Made by a program: the position numbers and the translations under genes. Of a stretch of 64,000 nucleotides of DNA, positions 37,232 through 48,089 are shown in pieces. Every line of letters starts with the position of its first letter. Positions within the stretch are counted from its first letter, which is position 1. The stretch is from NCBI GenBank assembly GCA_022432975.1, contig CM039511.1, forward strand, positions 18,378,557 through 18,442,556. Direction: 5' to 3'. The notes below the pieces were generated by a model. That model was not told the DNA's origin. It saw only the letters and a program-made list of their open reading frames with translations, and did no database searches. This stretch comes from Begonia masoniana (lineage: Eukaryota > Streptophyta > Magnoliopsida > Cucurbitales > Begoniaceae).

Positions 37232-39842
37232 ATGGGAGTATAATTATTCAAGATCTATGAAATGCATTGAAGTGTAATGTGAAGAGAAAAGTGTCATGGT
37301 TGAAAATTCAAAGGGTTGAGAAGTCAAAATATAAAAGAACCAATAGGAATTAAGTGAATGTAAATGATTTAGAAGGGATTTAGAAGGGATTTAGAAGGGA
37401 GTTTGGCGATGGAATAAAGAGGAGAAAGTGGTGGATTGGTTTGGTTGAAAAGTCAAAAAGCATATGTTGAAATTCAAATGTTTGAAAAGTAAAAAGGGGC
37501 TTAAGAACCAATATGAAGTGGTTTGAAAATTCAAAGGGGCAATGCATGTGATGTCTTCACGTGGAAAAAGAAGAAAAAACAAAAATGGTGGTGAGTTTTA
37601 TAAAAATTAAAAGTTGGTGGCAAAAATTAAAAGTAAAAAGTTAGTAGGTTAAATTGAGAAATTTCCTTCTCCTTCTTCATTTGGCTTCCACGATTCCAGC
37701 CACCATTAGAGCCTCCTTCAACCTTCAATTCATCACTTTTTGCAAGGTTTCAAGGTATCTTTGAGTGGGTTTTTGGTTTGTTACATTTAGGTGTTGATTT
37801 TTAGTAGTTTTAAAGTGTTTTGGTTGGATTTAGTTAGGGTTTGAAAAACCCTAAATGGGAGCTCCGAAAATTTAGTGCCTTTTGACTAGTTTCTTCCCAA
37901 ATTGATGGTTTAAACCTTTAACGATGTTAGTTTAGGTTGTTTTAGGAATAAATTTGAGTTTTGGTAAAGGTTATGGAAAAACCGGTTTTGTACACTTGGA
38001 GCACCGGTTCTGTTTTGGGAATTTCGGATTAGTCATTGAGTTTGGTTGGTTACTTTGATTACTTCAATGGATAGTAGACGTGTATAGGTTTACAGATTGG
38101 GGTGGCACGTCAAAATCCGTTGAAAAACGAGTAAGTTATGGCCGTTTGAAGTTGGACGGTAGAAAATGTGAGGAAAATCGGGTTTTAGAGTTTTGTTATG
38201 AGTTAGGTTTATTTGTTTATAGTTTTGGCTTAGTTAATGCTTAGAATTTCCTAAAATGGTGATTAAGTTAATTCTCCTTATTTGTTAGGTTGTCGAGCGA
38301 GTAATTTTATGGGACGAAGTGAGCAAGCAAGTGTTGAGCAGTCAGGTAAGTAGAGGCGTCTTTTTTGTTGCCTTAGGCCTACACCATGGAATAGTAGGGT
38401 TAACGGTCGGTTTATTATTCGCGTTGTGTTGTGTTGCATATTATTCTGGCATGCATAGTTGTGCATTGTTGTTTTGTTTGTGCATTGTTTTTATGTTGTG
38501 AACGTGAAATGTAATCAGATAAAGTAAATTAAGAAATGCATCTTGATTAGTGTGCCTTGTCGAGATTACGTACTGGAGTGTAGCACCCCGGAGGGACCTC
38601 TATAAAAGATGACCGGCTAAAAAATGAAATCTTGATTAATGTGCCTTGTTGGGATTACGTGCTGGAGTGTAGCACCTCGAGGGGACCTCTATGAAGGATG
38701 ATTGGCTAAAATATGAAAATGTCGTGAGTATGAATTCCTAGACGGTTATAGGATTCTACGATCGACTAGGGAGATTATGTATGGCCATTCTAAACGGTTA
38801 TGGGATGAGTGCTATCTGGTCTTGCTCTGGTGGTTCTGAGTGTGGCCGTCCTAGACGGTTATAGGATGGGTGCCTACTCGATCCACACGGCTTATGAAAT
38901 GATTAAAGCAACAAACAGCAAACGAACACAACTGAGTGTTAGAAACTACATGTGATAGGATTGAGTTGCCTTGTGTGTGTGCATTCGTTTTCCCTACTTA
39001 CTAAGCATTAGGCTTACGTTTTGTGTTCTATGGTGTAGGTGACGAGATTTACCCAGGTGAGATAGACGAGACAGCCCAGGACTAGGCAGCAGTCGATAAT
39101 GTATGAAGCATGCTGGTGCGGGCACTTGTCGGGGCGTCACGACCACGTTCTCGGGTAGTTTGTGGGGGGTTTGGTATGGTATTTTGTGTTGTAGATAGCT
39201 TTCTTTTCACCATTTTGGGATTCTTGTGAACAGTGGTCTTTTGAGGATTGGGTTGTGTGTAAATGATGATATTTTGAGAGTTAAATTTGTAGGTTTTTGG
39301 GTTTTGGAAATTGTAGGCATTATGCCGCTCGTTTTAGTTTTAAAATAAATAACGTCGGGTTCACGTTCTTTATTTTTTCGTTGTCCGTTTTAAGTTGGTT
39401 TTCCAAGATTTTTATGGGACAAGGAGTCGAGGGTGTTGAGAATGTGTGGGTAAATTTTTAGGTGATTTAGAGGTGTTTAGCTTGGAGAAAATTGAAGAAA
39501 AGTGGGAAAAAGTGAAAAAGATGGAAAAATGGGCATTTTTGGCAGAAGGAACCCGAGAGGGCCCGATCGATCGGCCCCAGCGCCGATCGATCGGCCACGG
39601 GCGCACGCGGAGAGCGCGCAGCGCGCGCGCGGCGCATAGCACACCCGATTTTTGTTTTTTTTTCCTATTTCTAAAATGTTTTGACCTGACTTTTTCCGGC
39701 ATATTTTAAATGTATTTTACGCACGTTCTCCAACATTTTTTGAGGGTTCAAAAAACCTAAAAATCGAGTCGAATAATTTACGAAAATTATTTTAAACGTC
39801 GTTTTAAACGCAGTTTGAGTTAGCAAAGTAGCGCTTCGAGCC

Positions 39843-41311
39843 TGTTAGTGTTTTTACACACTTACACGCAAGTGCACGTGTCGCTAACAAAGTAATAGTG
39901 TAAGTAAAGTATCGATCCCACGAGGATATTTTCAATTGATAATTAATTGCTATAAAAATCTTATAAAAACAAACTATTAAAATGATACTTAAAAACAATT
40001 AGAAATAAAAGATAAATAAGGCTGCAATAAAAGAACACAAATTAAACGAGGTAAAATTAATAGATAAAAGCCTTGGCTAGGATCGATTTCTTCGTTACGA
40101 TGATTTTGCTACTGATGCTGTGGTAATGCTCTGCAGCATTATCTAAAAAAAAAAAAGCAAGAATAAAATTGATTTCTAGGATTCTTTCGAATTGCCTTGG
40201 TAAATTCAAATCAGAATTTCTTTCTACCTTGAAAGAATGTGACTAAAATTGAATTTCATATATGTGCTATTCTTATCGCCAATCAAATTAATGTTAACCA
40301 CGTTGTAACAAAGTAATTCAATTAATTATTCATGCATCTAAAATTTATATCTATCTGTCGATAAAATATAAATATGAATAGTCAACCTATCTATCGATAT
40401 GATCTGACTTATCAATAAGCATCACAAATAATTGTTCAATAGATAAGCGCAGAAACAAACCAAGATCGTAGCAAAATATCGCAACAAATACTATCGTCCT
40501 AACCAAGATTAAAAAGTTTAGCTACAAGGCATAATTAAAATAAAACTAAAATAAATTGTGTTCATATAAAAATAGTGCAATCGAAATAATAGAAGAAGAA
40601 TAGAATTTTTGAAACGGCGCTAGGGTTCTTCTCAGGTCCAGAGTTTCTCTCCACAGCCGCGTTAGGGGTTCTCTCGCTGGAATTGATCATCCTCTTTTTT
40701 ATTTTCAATATCCCATATTATAATGCATTCCATAACTACTTTTCTCTCTCCAATCTAATTTCCTTCAAACTTTATTTGTTTCCTTTTGTTTCAGTTTTCC
40801 AAAGTGGCTTTCTCTCTCTGCCAAGCAAATTGCCTACGTCAGACTTCTCTTCCTCTAAAAATATCCCCTTAATTTTGTATGCAATCCAATCTTTCTCTCT
40901 CCTTGGCTTCACGTGCTTCAATGAGGCTTCCTTGTTTCCATTGATTTTCCTTCCTACTTGTCTTCTTCAGCGTGCCAAGTGTCAATTTGTTTCTCTTTCT
41001 AATTTTTGTTTTCTTCTTCACCTTGATTCTTGCCTTCACTTTCTCTTCACAAATCTCAACAATTGAATTCGAAATTCCCACTATAAAAATAACATTCAAT
41101 TATGAAAATATGAAATTCAAAATAAAGAGACAAAATCTGCTTTTAAGAGAAAATTGGCATTAAATATATTAAATTAAATTAAAATACCAATGCTACAGCA
41201 ATTCATAGCATTTATAGTAAATCCTTATCAATTTGTTATTGCAATCACTCAATTTGTATAAATTTTCTTATATAAAATTAGTATAAAATGACTCTAAAAT
41301 AAGAGTCATCA
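39843..41311. mobile_element. LTR-like element TGTTAG...CATCA, TSD GAGCC
   Basis: The 1469-bp segment starts TGTTAGTGTTTTTACACAC and ends AATAAGAGTCATCA. It is flanked by GAGCC at 39838-39842 and 41312-41316. It includes CGCAAGTGCACGTGTCGC and ATCGATCCCACGAGGAT, text that I recall as common in plant LTR-type repeats, but I cannot name the family. No protein domain is visible. Confidence 0.75.
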
Positions 41312-41339
41312 GAGCCGGGGCAGGTTCGGGGGCGTTACA

Positions 41340-41756
41340 CAATAAGGATGCTCATGCATGGCTTCGACGAACACCACCTAGATTTTGGCCCAGTCATGCA
41401 TTTTCGACAATTCCCAAGTGTGACTTGGGCTTGAATAATTTAAGTGAGTCTTTCAATTCAGTTCTTTTGTCAGCCTGGAACATGCCGATTTTGACGATGT
41501 TCAAGATGATTCGAAAGACCATGATGACATGCATTGTCAAAAAACACGAGGAGATGCTCAAGGTAGATGATGTTCTGTGTCCTAAGATTAGGAATAAGAT
41601 AGAGAGGTTGAAAGAGCCAGCTTACAATTGAAGTGCTGAGTTAGCGGGAAATGCACTGTTTCAGGTTTGTTCAACTTGTTCATACTGATATATCCTTCTT
41701 AGTTTGTTCTACTTGTTCATACTGAATTTGTTTATGCACTGTTTCAGGTTAGCAAC
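41340..41756 (+). pseudogene. MULE transposase, middle part, right arm, with an 83-bp intron absent from the left copy
   Basis: The frame reads NKDAHAWLRRTPPRF...CDLGLNNLSESFNSVLL...KIRNKIERLKEPAYN and stops at TGA 41629-41631, where the left arm has TGG. At 41665-41747 there is an 83-bp T-rich segment with GT...AG ends. The left copy lacks it exactly, and its removal restores FQVSN. The bases before and at the end of the segment share ATGCACTGTTTCAG. A Cassandra insertion begins at 41757. Confidence 0.8.
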
Positions 41757-43038
41757 TGTGATGACCCGAATGGTATGTGTACGTATGTGTACGACTGCGG
41801 GGCAAACCTTGGGTTGCGGGGTGGATGGATCCCGAACTCGAGTATAGGCGAATCCCGGGTCGTAAAGAGGGGGTCGTCACAATCCCACATCGCTTGGGGA
41901 AGTATATGGAAATGAAACATATGTAAAGAGACCCTCCCAACATAGCAAGACGCGTTTTGGAGCACAATTGGCAACGGATCCCATAAGAACTCCGAAGTTA
42001 AAAGTGCTTCGGCAGAGCATTCCCGGTTGGGTGGCCTTCCGGGAAGTTCTCGCCAAACAAAGCCGTGAGGGGAGGATATTGGGCTAAGGCCCAATCCCCA
42101 GAGCGACAATAATCTTGCTGGGAATCGGGTCGTTACAAATGGTATCAAAGAAGCCCTTTACCCAACCGGAAATGTTCCAACGAGGACGTTGGGCCCCTGA
42201 GGGGGGTGATTGTGATACCCCAATGGTATGTGTACTATGTGTACGACTGCGGGGCAAACCTTGGGTTGCGGGGTGGATGGATCCCGAACTCGAGTATAGG
42301 CGAATCCCGGGTCGTAAAGAGGGGGTCGTCACAATCCCACACAGTGCTCGGGAGTATATGGAAATGAAACATATGTAAAGAGACCCTCCCAACATAGCAA
42401 GACGCGTTTTGGAGCACAATTGGCAACGGATCCCATAAGAACTCCGAAGTTAAAGTGCTTCGGCCGAGAGCAATCCAGGTTGGGTGACCTTCCGGGAAGT
42501 TCTCGCCAACAAGCCTTGAGGGGAGGATATTGGGCTAAGGCCCATCCCAGAGCGGACACTATCTTGCTGGGAATCGGGGTCGTTACAAATGGTATACAGA
42601 GCCTGTACCCAACCGGAAATGTGGCCACCGAGGACGTTGGGCCCCTGAGGGGGGTGATTGTGATGACCCGAATGGTATGTGTCGTATGTGTACGATGCGG
42701 GGCAAACTTGGGTTGCGGGGTGGATGGATCCCGAACTCGAGTATAGGCGAATCCCGGGTCGTAAAGAGGGGGTCGTCACAATCCCACATCGCTTGGGGAA
42801 GTATATGGAAATGAAACATATGTAAAGAGACCCTCCCAACATAGCAAGACGCGTTTTGGAGCACAATTGGCAACGGATCCCATAAGAACTCCGAAGTTAA
42901 AAGTGCTTCGGCGAGAGCAATTCCAGGTTGGGTGACCTTCCGGGAAGTTCTCGCCAAACAAAGCCGTGAGGGGAGGATATTGGGCTAAGGCCCAATCCCC
43001 AGAGCGGACAATATCTTGCTGGGAATCGGGTCGTTACA
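41757..43038 (+). mobile_element. Cassandra TRIM retroelement with three LTRs, TSD GCAAC
   Basis: The LTRs are 41757-42137, 42211-42587 and 42659-43038, each starting TGTGAT and ending GTCGTTACA. Two short internal parts (42138-42210 and 42588-42658) begin with a tRNA-Met-type primer site (AATGGTATCA, AATGGTATACAGAGCC) and end with a polypurine tract (GAGGGGGGTGAT). The target duplication GCAAC is at 41752-41756 and 43039-43043. Each LTR contains a 5S-rRNA-like domain, the defining trait of Cassandra. A three-LTR, two-interior arrangement arises by unequal recombination between LTRs. No protein is encoded; minus-strand ORFs here are translations of the LTR. Confidence 0.88.
42855..42960 (+). 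ncRNA. 5S-rRNA-like domain inside Cassandra LTR (third copy)
   Basis: GGATCCCATAAGAACTCCGA, then AGTTAAAAGTGCTTCGGCGA, then GGGTGACC and GGGAAGT closely follow the plant 5S rRNA, including its internal pol III promoter (A box, intermediate element and C box). Copies also lie at about 41957-42058 and 42410-42511. In Cassandra such domains are known to be 5S-derived; they are not ribosomal genes. The 5' part, upstream of GGATCC, differs from true 5S. Confidence 0.8.
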
Positions 43039-43645
43039 GCAACGGCAACAAACAATATGTCGTTGACCTTAATGCAGGCGAGTGCGCATGTCGGGGGGGG
43101 GGGAGCTTTCTGGAATCCCTTGTGTTCACGTCGTTGCATGCATTAATTTGATGAGAAAGCCGATGGAAGATTATGTTCATATATATTATCATAGGAACAC
43201 ATATTTGGAGATGTATTCGCACTTAATTCGTCCCATTAATGGGCAACAAATGTGGCCAGAACAAGAGAATAGGACCCCAATCATTCCGGGTCAAAGAAGG
43301 CTCCAACCTGGTAGGCCAAAGAAGAGAAGAATTTGCAATGTCGATGAGTCTTCTACCGCTTCACGTGGTCCACGTGTTCTGACTTCTAAGAAGAAGTCTA
43401 CGATGTCGTGTCGAAAATGTGGACGTCAGGGGCATAACAGTCGCACATGTTCTGAGAGGGGATCCACTTCACGAGCTTCTGCTTCACGTGACACATTTAT
43501 GGGTTTCCGAACAACTGGCGGGACGCAGGTACATTTTCACTATTATTCTAATAAAATTTTTTTTGCTATTATGTTCTAATATAACTCTCAATACGTGCAG
43601 GAATCTACTACAGGCAATCAGGAAAGCGGCCATGAAAGAGAATAA
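43039..43645 (+). pseudogene. MULE transposase, SWIM finger and C-terminal zinc knuckle, right arm
   Basis: After the Cassandra insertion the frame resumes with QYVVDLNAGECACR. A G homopolymer (about 43092-43102) breaks it, then MRKPMEDYVHIYYHRNTY follows. Towards the end is a zinc knuckle MSCRKCGRQGHNSRTC (C-x2-C-x4-H-x4-C, about 43405-43450) after a basic stretch GRPKKRR. A last intron (43529-43600, GT...AG) leads to a final exon ending at TAA 43643-43645. SWIM plus CCHC knuckle is the usual C-terminus of plant MULE transposases. The left copy extends beyond the window, so only 43039-43240 can be compared. Confidence 0.8.
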
Positions 43646-44401
43646 TGGAAGACGATGACATAAAGATGGTGGACGAGCGAGTGACGATTGACGAGCATAA
43701 CGTGCAACTCCAAGCGACGAGCGTGCGACGCGTAAATAGTTATACATAGTTGTGTATTTGCCTTGAATCTATGTAATAGCTGTAATATAGCTATAATGTG
43801 TATTGTGTAGTGAATTTCTAATTTGTGTTCTGCGTATTGGATCAATTTTGCTTGACCATTTTCCGTGGACATAAATGACAGAAAATCAAGAATAGAATGA
43901 TTTCAATATGTTGATGTGTAAACTGTTTTTAAACCATGGAATTTCAATGTGTTGGCGTAAAGCTTTTAAACCATTTTCTGTGGGATGGATTATCATTTTT
44001 GTAAAGTTCTTCTAGATATGTTGATGTTTATTATTTAATGTTGTATATGTAATTATGTACTTACGTAATTGTCATTATTATGTTAATGGATTATCATTGA
44101 TGTAGTTGTTGTAATATCATTTGGTAAGATGTTACTTTTCAACTGTGATGTGTTGATGTTTTCATTCTTGAATATTTGATTTGTTGTTTTCGTTTGGAAA
44201 AATTAAAACATAATAGTTATTTGACTCTAACATTTCACTTATGTGTCTTAGTACAAAGACAATTTGTAGTCATTTGCCTTGCAACTAGGAGTGTGCGATG
44301 GAGCTTCAACGTCTAAGAGGTGATTTTCGTTCCTTTCGTAAGTTAAATTAATTTAGAATGCTCAGTTTTTTTCTAATCAATCAATTTTGTTGTTGTATTA
44401 G
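43646..44401. other. A/T-rich stretch without a gene
   Basis: No recognised coding or repeat structure is present. Near 44287 the text TAGGAGTGTGCGATGG resembles a hAT terminal inverted repeat start, but the partner end was not found. Confidence 0.4.
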
Positions 44402-44472
44402 GATGGAAAGTACTACAAATGAAAACAGAAAAATAAGTAAAACATGTGAATACTTGTAAAATAGAACCAATA
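44402..44472 (+). pseudogene. hAT transposase, possible first exon fragment
   Basis: An ATG at 44402 follows an AG acceptor-like site and opens MESTTNENRKISKTCEYL before a stop. The gypsy element inserted at 44473 separates it from the BED-finger part at 52161. It is included as the likely start of the hAT gene because of position and TSD continuity only. Confidence 0.45.
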
Positions 44473-45469
44473 TGATGAGCTCCGACCTGCAAATAGGACT
44501 CAAGAACTCGAAGAAGACCGTTAGCTCCGGGCACAAATCCGAGTAAATCCGAGAATGAAAAATGTAAAAGAAATACAAACGTGCTCGAAATTTAATGAAA
44601 TTTTAGGTGAATCTTGTGAAGTGAGTGAGGTGTGTGCTGGTGAAAATCGTGGTCCAGATTCGTTCAGATGAAGGATTTATGGACTGTTTTCCGAGAATCA
44701 GTCTGTGAGTGCTTCAATGGAGCTTCCGGTAAGAGTTTCTTCCAAGGAAGATAACTCGATTCAAGGAATCGGTTATGGCCACTCCTTGCTGTTTTCCGCT
44801 CTCAAAAGAGTGGAAAAGGAGGTGGCAAAATCCACTCCAACTAGCTACCAAGCTAGAAGAATGGTTCGGGGGCGCAACCCCTCGGTTGTAGTCAACCGAG
44901 CTTACCTTTGAAGCTCCTTGCTCCAAGCTTCTTCTTCTATTGAGAGAGAAATCCGTGGGTGCTCATAAATCAACCAAAAAAAGTTACAAACACTAATGCC
45001 ATGAATATATAGACCTAATGGTGGGCTTGGGCTTGGGCTTGGGCTTGGAGGGGGATGATGGGTCATCATGTGGCCTTGAACCATGTCTTCAACTTCAATG
45101 GGCCAAACCAAGTCACCAACTAATCCTATCATTCATCTAATCCTAACATGCATCTAATCCTAACATGCATCTAATAAAGTTTAAACAAGAAGGCCAACGT
45201 TTGCCAATAAGTTCGAAATTTCAAAAAAGCAACAAATATCAAAGCTCGGGAAGACAAATTCCCATGTGAGCATTAAGGTGCCTCTTTAGTCTTTCCACAT
45301 GAGTAGATGCTTTGGTTGGTCAACGTCCCCAGCTTTAATCTCCCACTTCAAGTCGTCCACAGTGTCCTCCAAGTCTTCACACGAACCATGACCTGCAAAA
45401 AAGACAAGTGTGTTAGTAAAATTGTGGACTTGGGTCTGGGATCGTGTAATGGGCCTACGGGGCACATCA
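44473..45469 (-). repeat. 3' LTR of the gypsy element
   Basis: This 997-bp direct repeat of 51190-52160 has TG...CA ends. The integrase reading frame runs into it and stops at 45286, so the last roughly 60 residues of pol are encoded by the LTR. Confidence 0.92.
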
Positions 45470-46518
45470 TCCTCCCCAGGTGATTGAGGATTTGACCTCA
45501 AATCCTTTAATTCAGGCCTCTCGGAGTTTTCGTCATCGCTTATATAGGGTGATAGGTCCATGACATTGAACGTTGCCGATACTTCGTAATCTCCAGGCAG
45601 TTCAATCTTATAAGCGTTGTTATTGATCCGCTGCAACACCTTGAAGGGTCCATCCGCACGAGGAAGAACCTTAGATTTTCTTTTGTCGGAGAATCTATCT
45701 TTTCGTAGGTGCAACCAAACCAAGTCTCCTTCATTGAAGATAACCTCTTTTCGGCCTTTGTTTACTCGTTTGGCCACGCTCGCATTTCTCTTCTCGATGG
45801 CTTGACGCACGTTCTCATGTAATTTCTTAATTTGTTCGGCCTTGTTTGCTTCTGATGGGTTGGCCAGTTCATTAATGGGTAACAGAACAAGGTCCAACGG
45901 TGTACATGGGTTAAACCCATAGGCAACCTCAAAGGGCATTTGCTCAGTAGTGGAATGAAGGGTGCGATTGTAGGAAAATTCCAATCCGAGAAGGACTACA
46001 TCCCAACTGGATAGTTTCTTACCTACAATACTGCGTAAGAGGGAGCCTAAGGTCCTGTTAACAACTTCCGTCTGACCATCAGTTTGGGGGTGGAAAGATG
46101 TGCTAAAACACAGCTTCGTCCCGAACTTCTTCCACAAAGTGGTCCAGAAGGAGCTCAAAAATTTAGTGTCCTGGTCTGACACTATGGAATGCGGTATACC
46201 ATATAGGCGAACGATTTCTTTGAAAAATAGGTCAGCTATAGAAAAGGCGTCATCCGTTTTTGCACAAGGAATGAAATGTGCCATCTTAGAGAAACGATCC
46301 ACAACCACCATGATCGAATCCTTATTACGAGCAGTTCGAGGCAATCCCAAAATGAAGTCCATACTAACTTCAGTCCAAGGGTGTGAAGGAATGGGTAAGG
46401 GCATATACAAGCATTGTGGTAGAACCTTACTCTTGGCTTTCTTGCACACGACGCGTGTCTCCACCATGCGGTGCACGTCTCTTTTCATATGTGGCCAAAA
46501 GAAGTGTTCCTTAAGCAT
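45286..46518 (-). pseudogene. Gypsy integrase
   Basis: An open frame of 410 codons. The zinc-binding part is incomplete (HFFWPHMKRDVHRMVETRVV, one Cys missing). The catalytic triad is D54 (SMDF), D115 (VSDQD) and E151 (QTEVVNR), a DD35E spacing. The C-terminal part carries the GPFKVLQRINNNAYKIELPG module found in plant chromovirus-type integrases, but no typical chromodomain is visible. The tail after ITRSQTQVHN is encoded inside the 3' LTR. Integrase joins the cDNA to host DNA; this frame alone is intact, but the polyprotein upstream is not. Confidence 0.88.
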
Positions 46519-46711
46519 ATCGAGGGTCTTCTTCTCCCCGAAATGACTCGCTAATCCTCCACAATGGGCTTCTTTTAAGACTTCGCCTCATGCTTCCTTA
46601 CGATATACATAATTTTCCCGCCCTTAGTAAATAGCCGTCCATAAGTCGATATTCTCCTTTAGCCTTTTCCTCGCACTTGGTGTAATAAGATCCAAAGTCA
46701 GGGTCAGATTC

Positions 46712-47023
46712 CTAATTATGCTTGATCCATTCAAATCCAAAGAATCGAGTCCCTAGCTCGGTAAGGAGAATGCGTTTCCTCGAAAGTGCATCGGTGACTA
46801 CATTATTTTCCCCTTTCACATACTTCAAAATATACGGGAACCTCTCCAAAAATTCTACCCACTTAGCATGCCTCTTGTTTAACTTATGCTGACCCTTGAT
46901 ATATCGTAAAGATTGATGGTCAGTATTGATAACAAATTCTTTTGACAAGAGGTAGTGCTGCCAATGCTCCAATGCTCTAATAACGGCATAAAATTCCTTA
47001 TCGTATGTGGAGTAGTTTAGCAT
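46712..47023 (-). pseudogene. Gypsy RNase H domain
   Basis: [20 protein letters not shown], then [18 protein letters not shown] and VTDALSRKR. The TDH and DALSR motifs are those of the gypsy RNase H, which removes the RNA template. Stops separate it from RT and from integrase. Its first catalytic part lies in broken frames around 47024-47068. Confidence 0.85.
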
Positions 47024-47068
47024 GGCTCCTTTCAGTATCTCACTAAAGTATGCAATGAGTTTTCCCTC

Positions 47069-47975
47069 TTACATGAGCACTGCTCCAATGCCAACTCCGG
47101 AAGCATCACTCTTAATTTCAAATACCTTGTTAAAGTCAGGGGGTGCTAACACTGGCGAGTGGCATAACTTGTCCTTGATTAGCTCAAAGCTCTTTTGACA
47201 AACCGGGGTCCAAGTAAACTCTTTTCCCTTCTTAGTGCAATCACTGAGCGGTGAGACTATTGAACTAAAGTCTTTTATGAACCTCCGGTAAAAAGAGGCC
47301 AGACCATGGAAGCTACGTAATTCGGTTAAAGAGTTGGGGGTAGGCCAATTCTTAATAGCCTTGATCTTGTCAACATCGGCTTCCATGCCATCTTTAGAAA
47401 TGACAAACCCTAGGAAATAAACTTTATCTTGCGCGAATGAGCATATACTTAAATTCTCAAATAATTGAGCTTTTCGTAGGGTTTGGAAAAGTATACTAAG
47501 ATGGTTGAGGTGTTGTGGGAGATCTAGACTGTACACCAAAATAGACAACAATAAATTTTCCTAGGAAATCTTTCAGCACGTGGTGCATAAGTCTTATGAA
47601 GGTACTGGGCGCGTTAGATAACCCGAAGGGCATCACCATCCACTCAAAAAGCCCGTACTTAGTCTTAAATGCCGTCGTCCACTCGTCACCTTCTTTCATT
47701 CTAATTTGGTGGTAACTACTCTTAAGGTCCACCTTAGAAAATATTGAGGCTCCACTGAGCTCATCCAACATATCCTCGAGCCTAGGAATGAGGTATCTAT
47801 ATTTTACGGTAATTTGATTCACGACTCGGCTACCAACACACATCCTCATTGTGCCGTCTTTCTTAGGTACCAATAGTGAGGGAACTGCACAGGGGCTCAT
47901 AGACTCTTGTATATATCCTTTATTCAACAATTCTTGCACTTGATCTTGAAGTTTCTTGGTCTCCTCGGGGTTCAT
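47069..47975 (-). pseudogene. Gypsy reverse transcriptase, catalytic dyad deleted
   Basis: The frame from [20 protein letters not shown] reads fingers and palm of a Ty3/gypsy [32 protein letters not shown] (first catalytic Asp), [10 protein letters not shown]. At IVVYF the text continues GVQSRS instead of the expected two Asp residues; the normal sequence resumes in another frame as [14 protein letters not shown] (from about 47535 down). The missing codons are those for the catalytic dyad, with a net frameshift. The second frame continues to 47069 with the thumb and connection region (GFVISKDGMEADVDKIKAI). Confidence 0.88.
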
Positions 47976-48089
47976 TCTATAGGCCGGTCTATTAGGTAGT
48001 GTAGCCCCGGGTATGAGGTCAATTTGATGTTCTATACCACGTAGAGGTGGTAATCCTTAGGGCAGTTCCTCAGGAAACACGTCTTGGAA

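Larger units (their letters stand above)
34813..41339 (-). mobile_element. Long LTR element in minus orientation, interrupted by two further insertions
   Basis: The plus strand starts TGTAACACCCGG and ends GGGCGTTACA, with imperfect target copies CAACA (34808-34812) and CAATA (41340-41344). The minus orientation is inferred because the hairpin and GTAAG motif (38997-39016) read on the minus strand and match those at 33568-33587. Two insertions sit inside: 34868-37231 and 39843-41311. Its own sequence is therefore 34813-34867, 37232-39842 and 41312-41339, about 2.7 kb. It includes a duplicated unit of about 90 bp near 38550-38710 and two CCGATCGATCGG palindromes (39563, 39583). No coding domain is present, so it is a solo LTR. 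Confidence 0.72.

Noticed and set aside
39446..39709. Overlapping ORFs around CCGATCGATCGG
   Set aside because: GC-rich palindromic island of an LTR; both strands open by composition.
42855..42960. A genuine 5S rRNA gene
   Set aside because: The 5' third does not match 5S and the domain sits inside an LTR with primer site and polypurine tract, as in Cassandra.
41744..42961. Repeated minus-strand ORFs with MCSKTRLAMLGG or VLQNASCYVGRV
   Set aside because: They are the complement of the Cassandra LTR including its 5S-like domain; the same text appears in each LTR copy.
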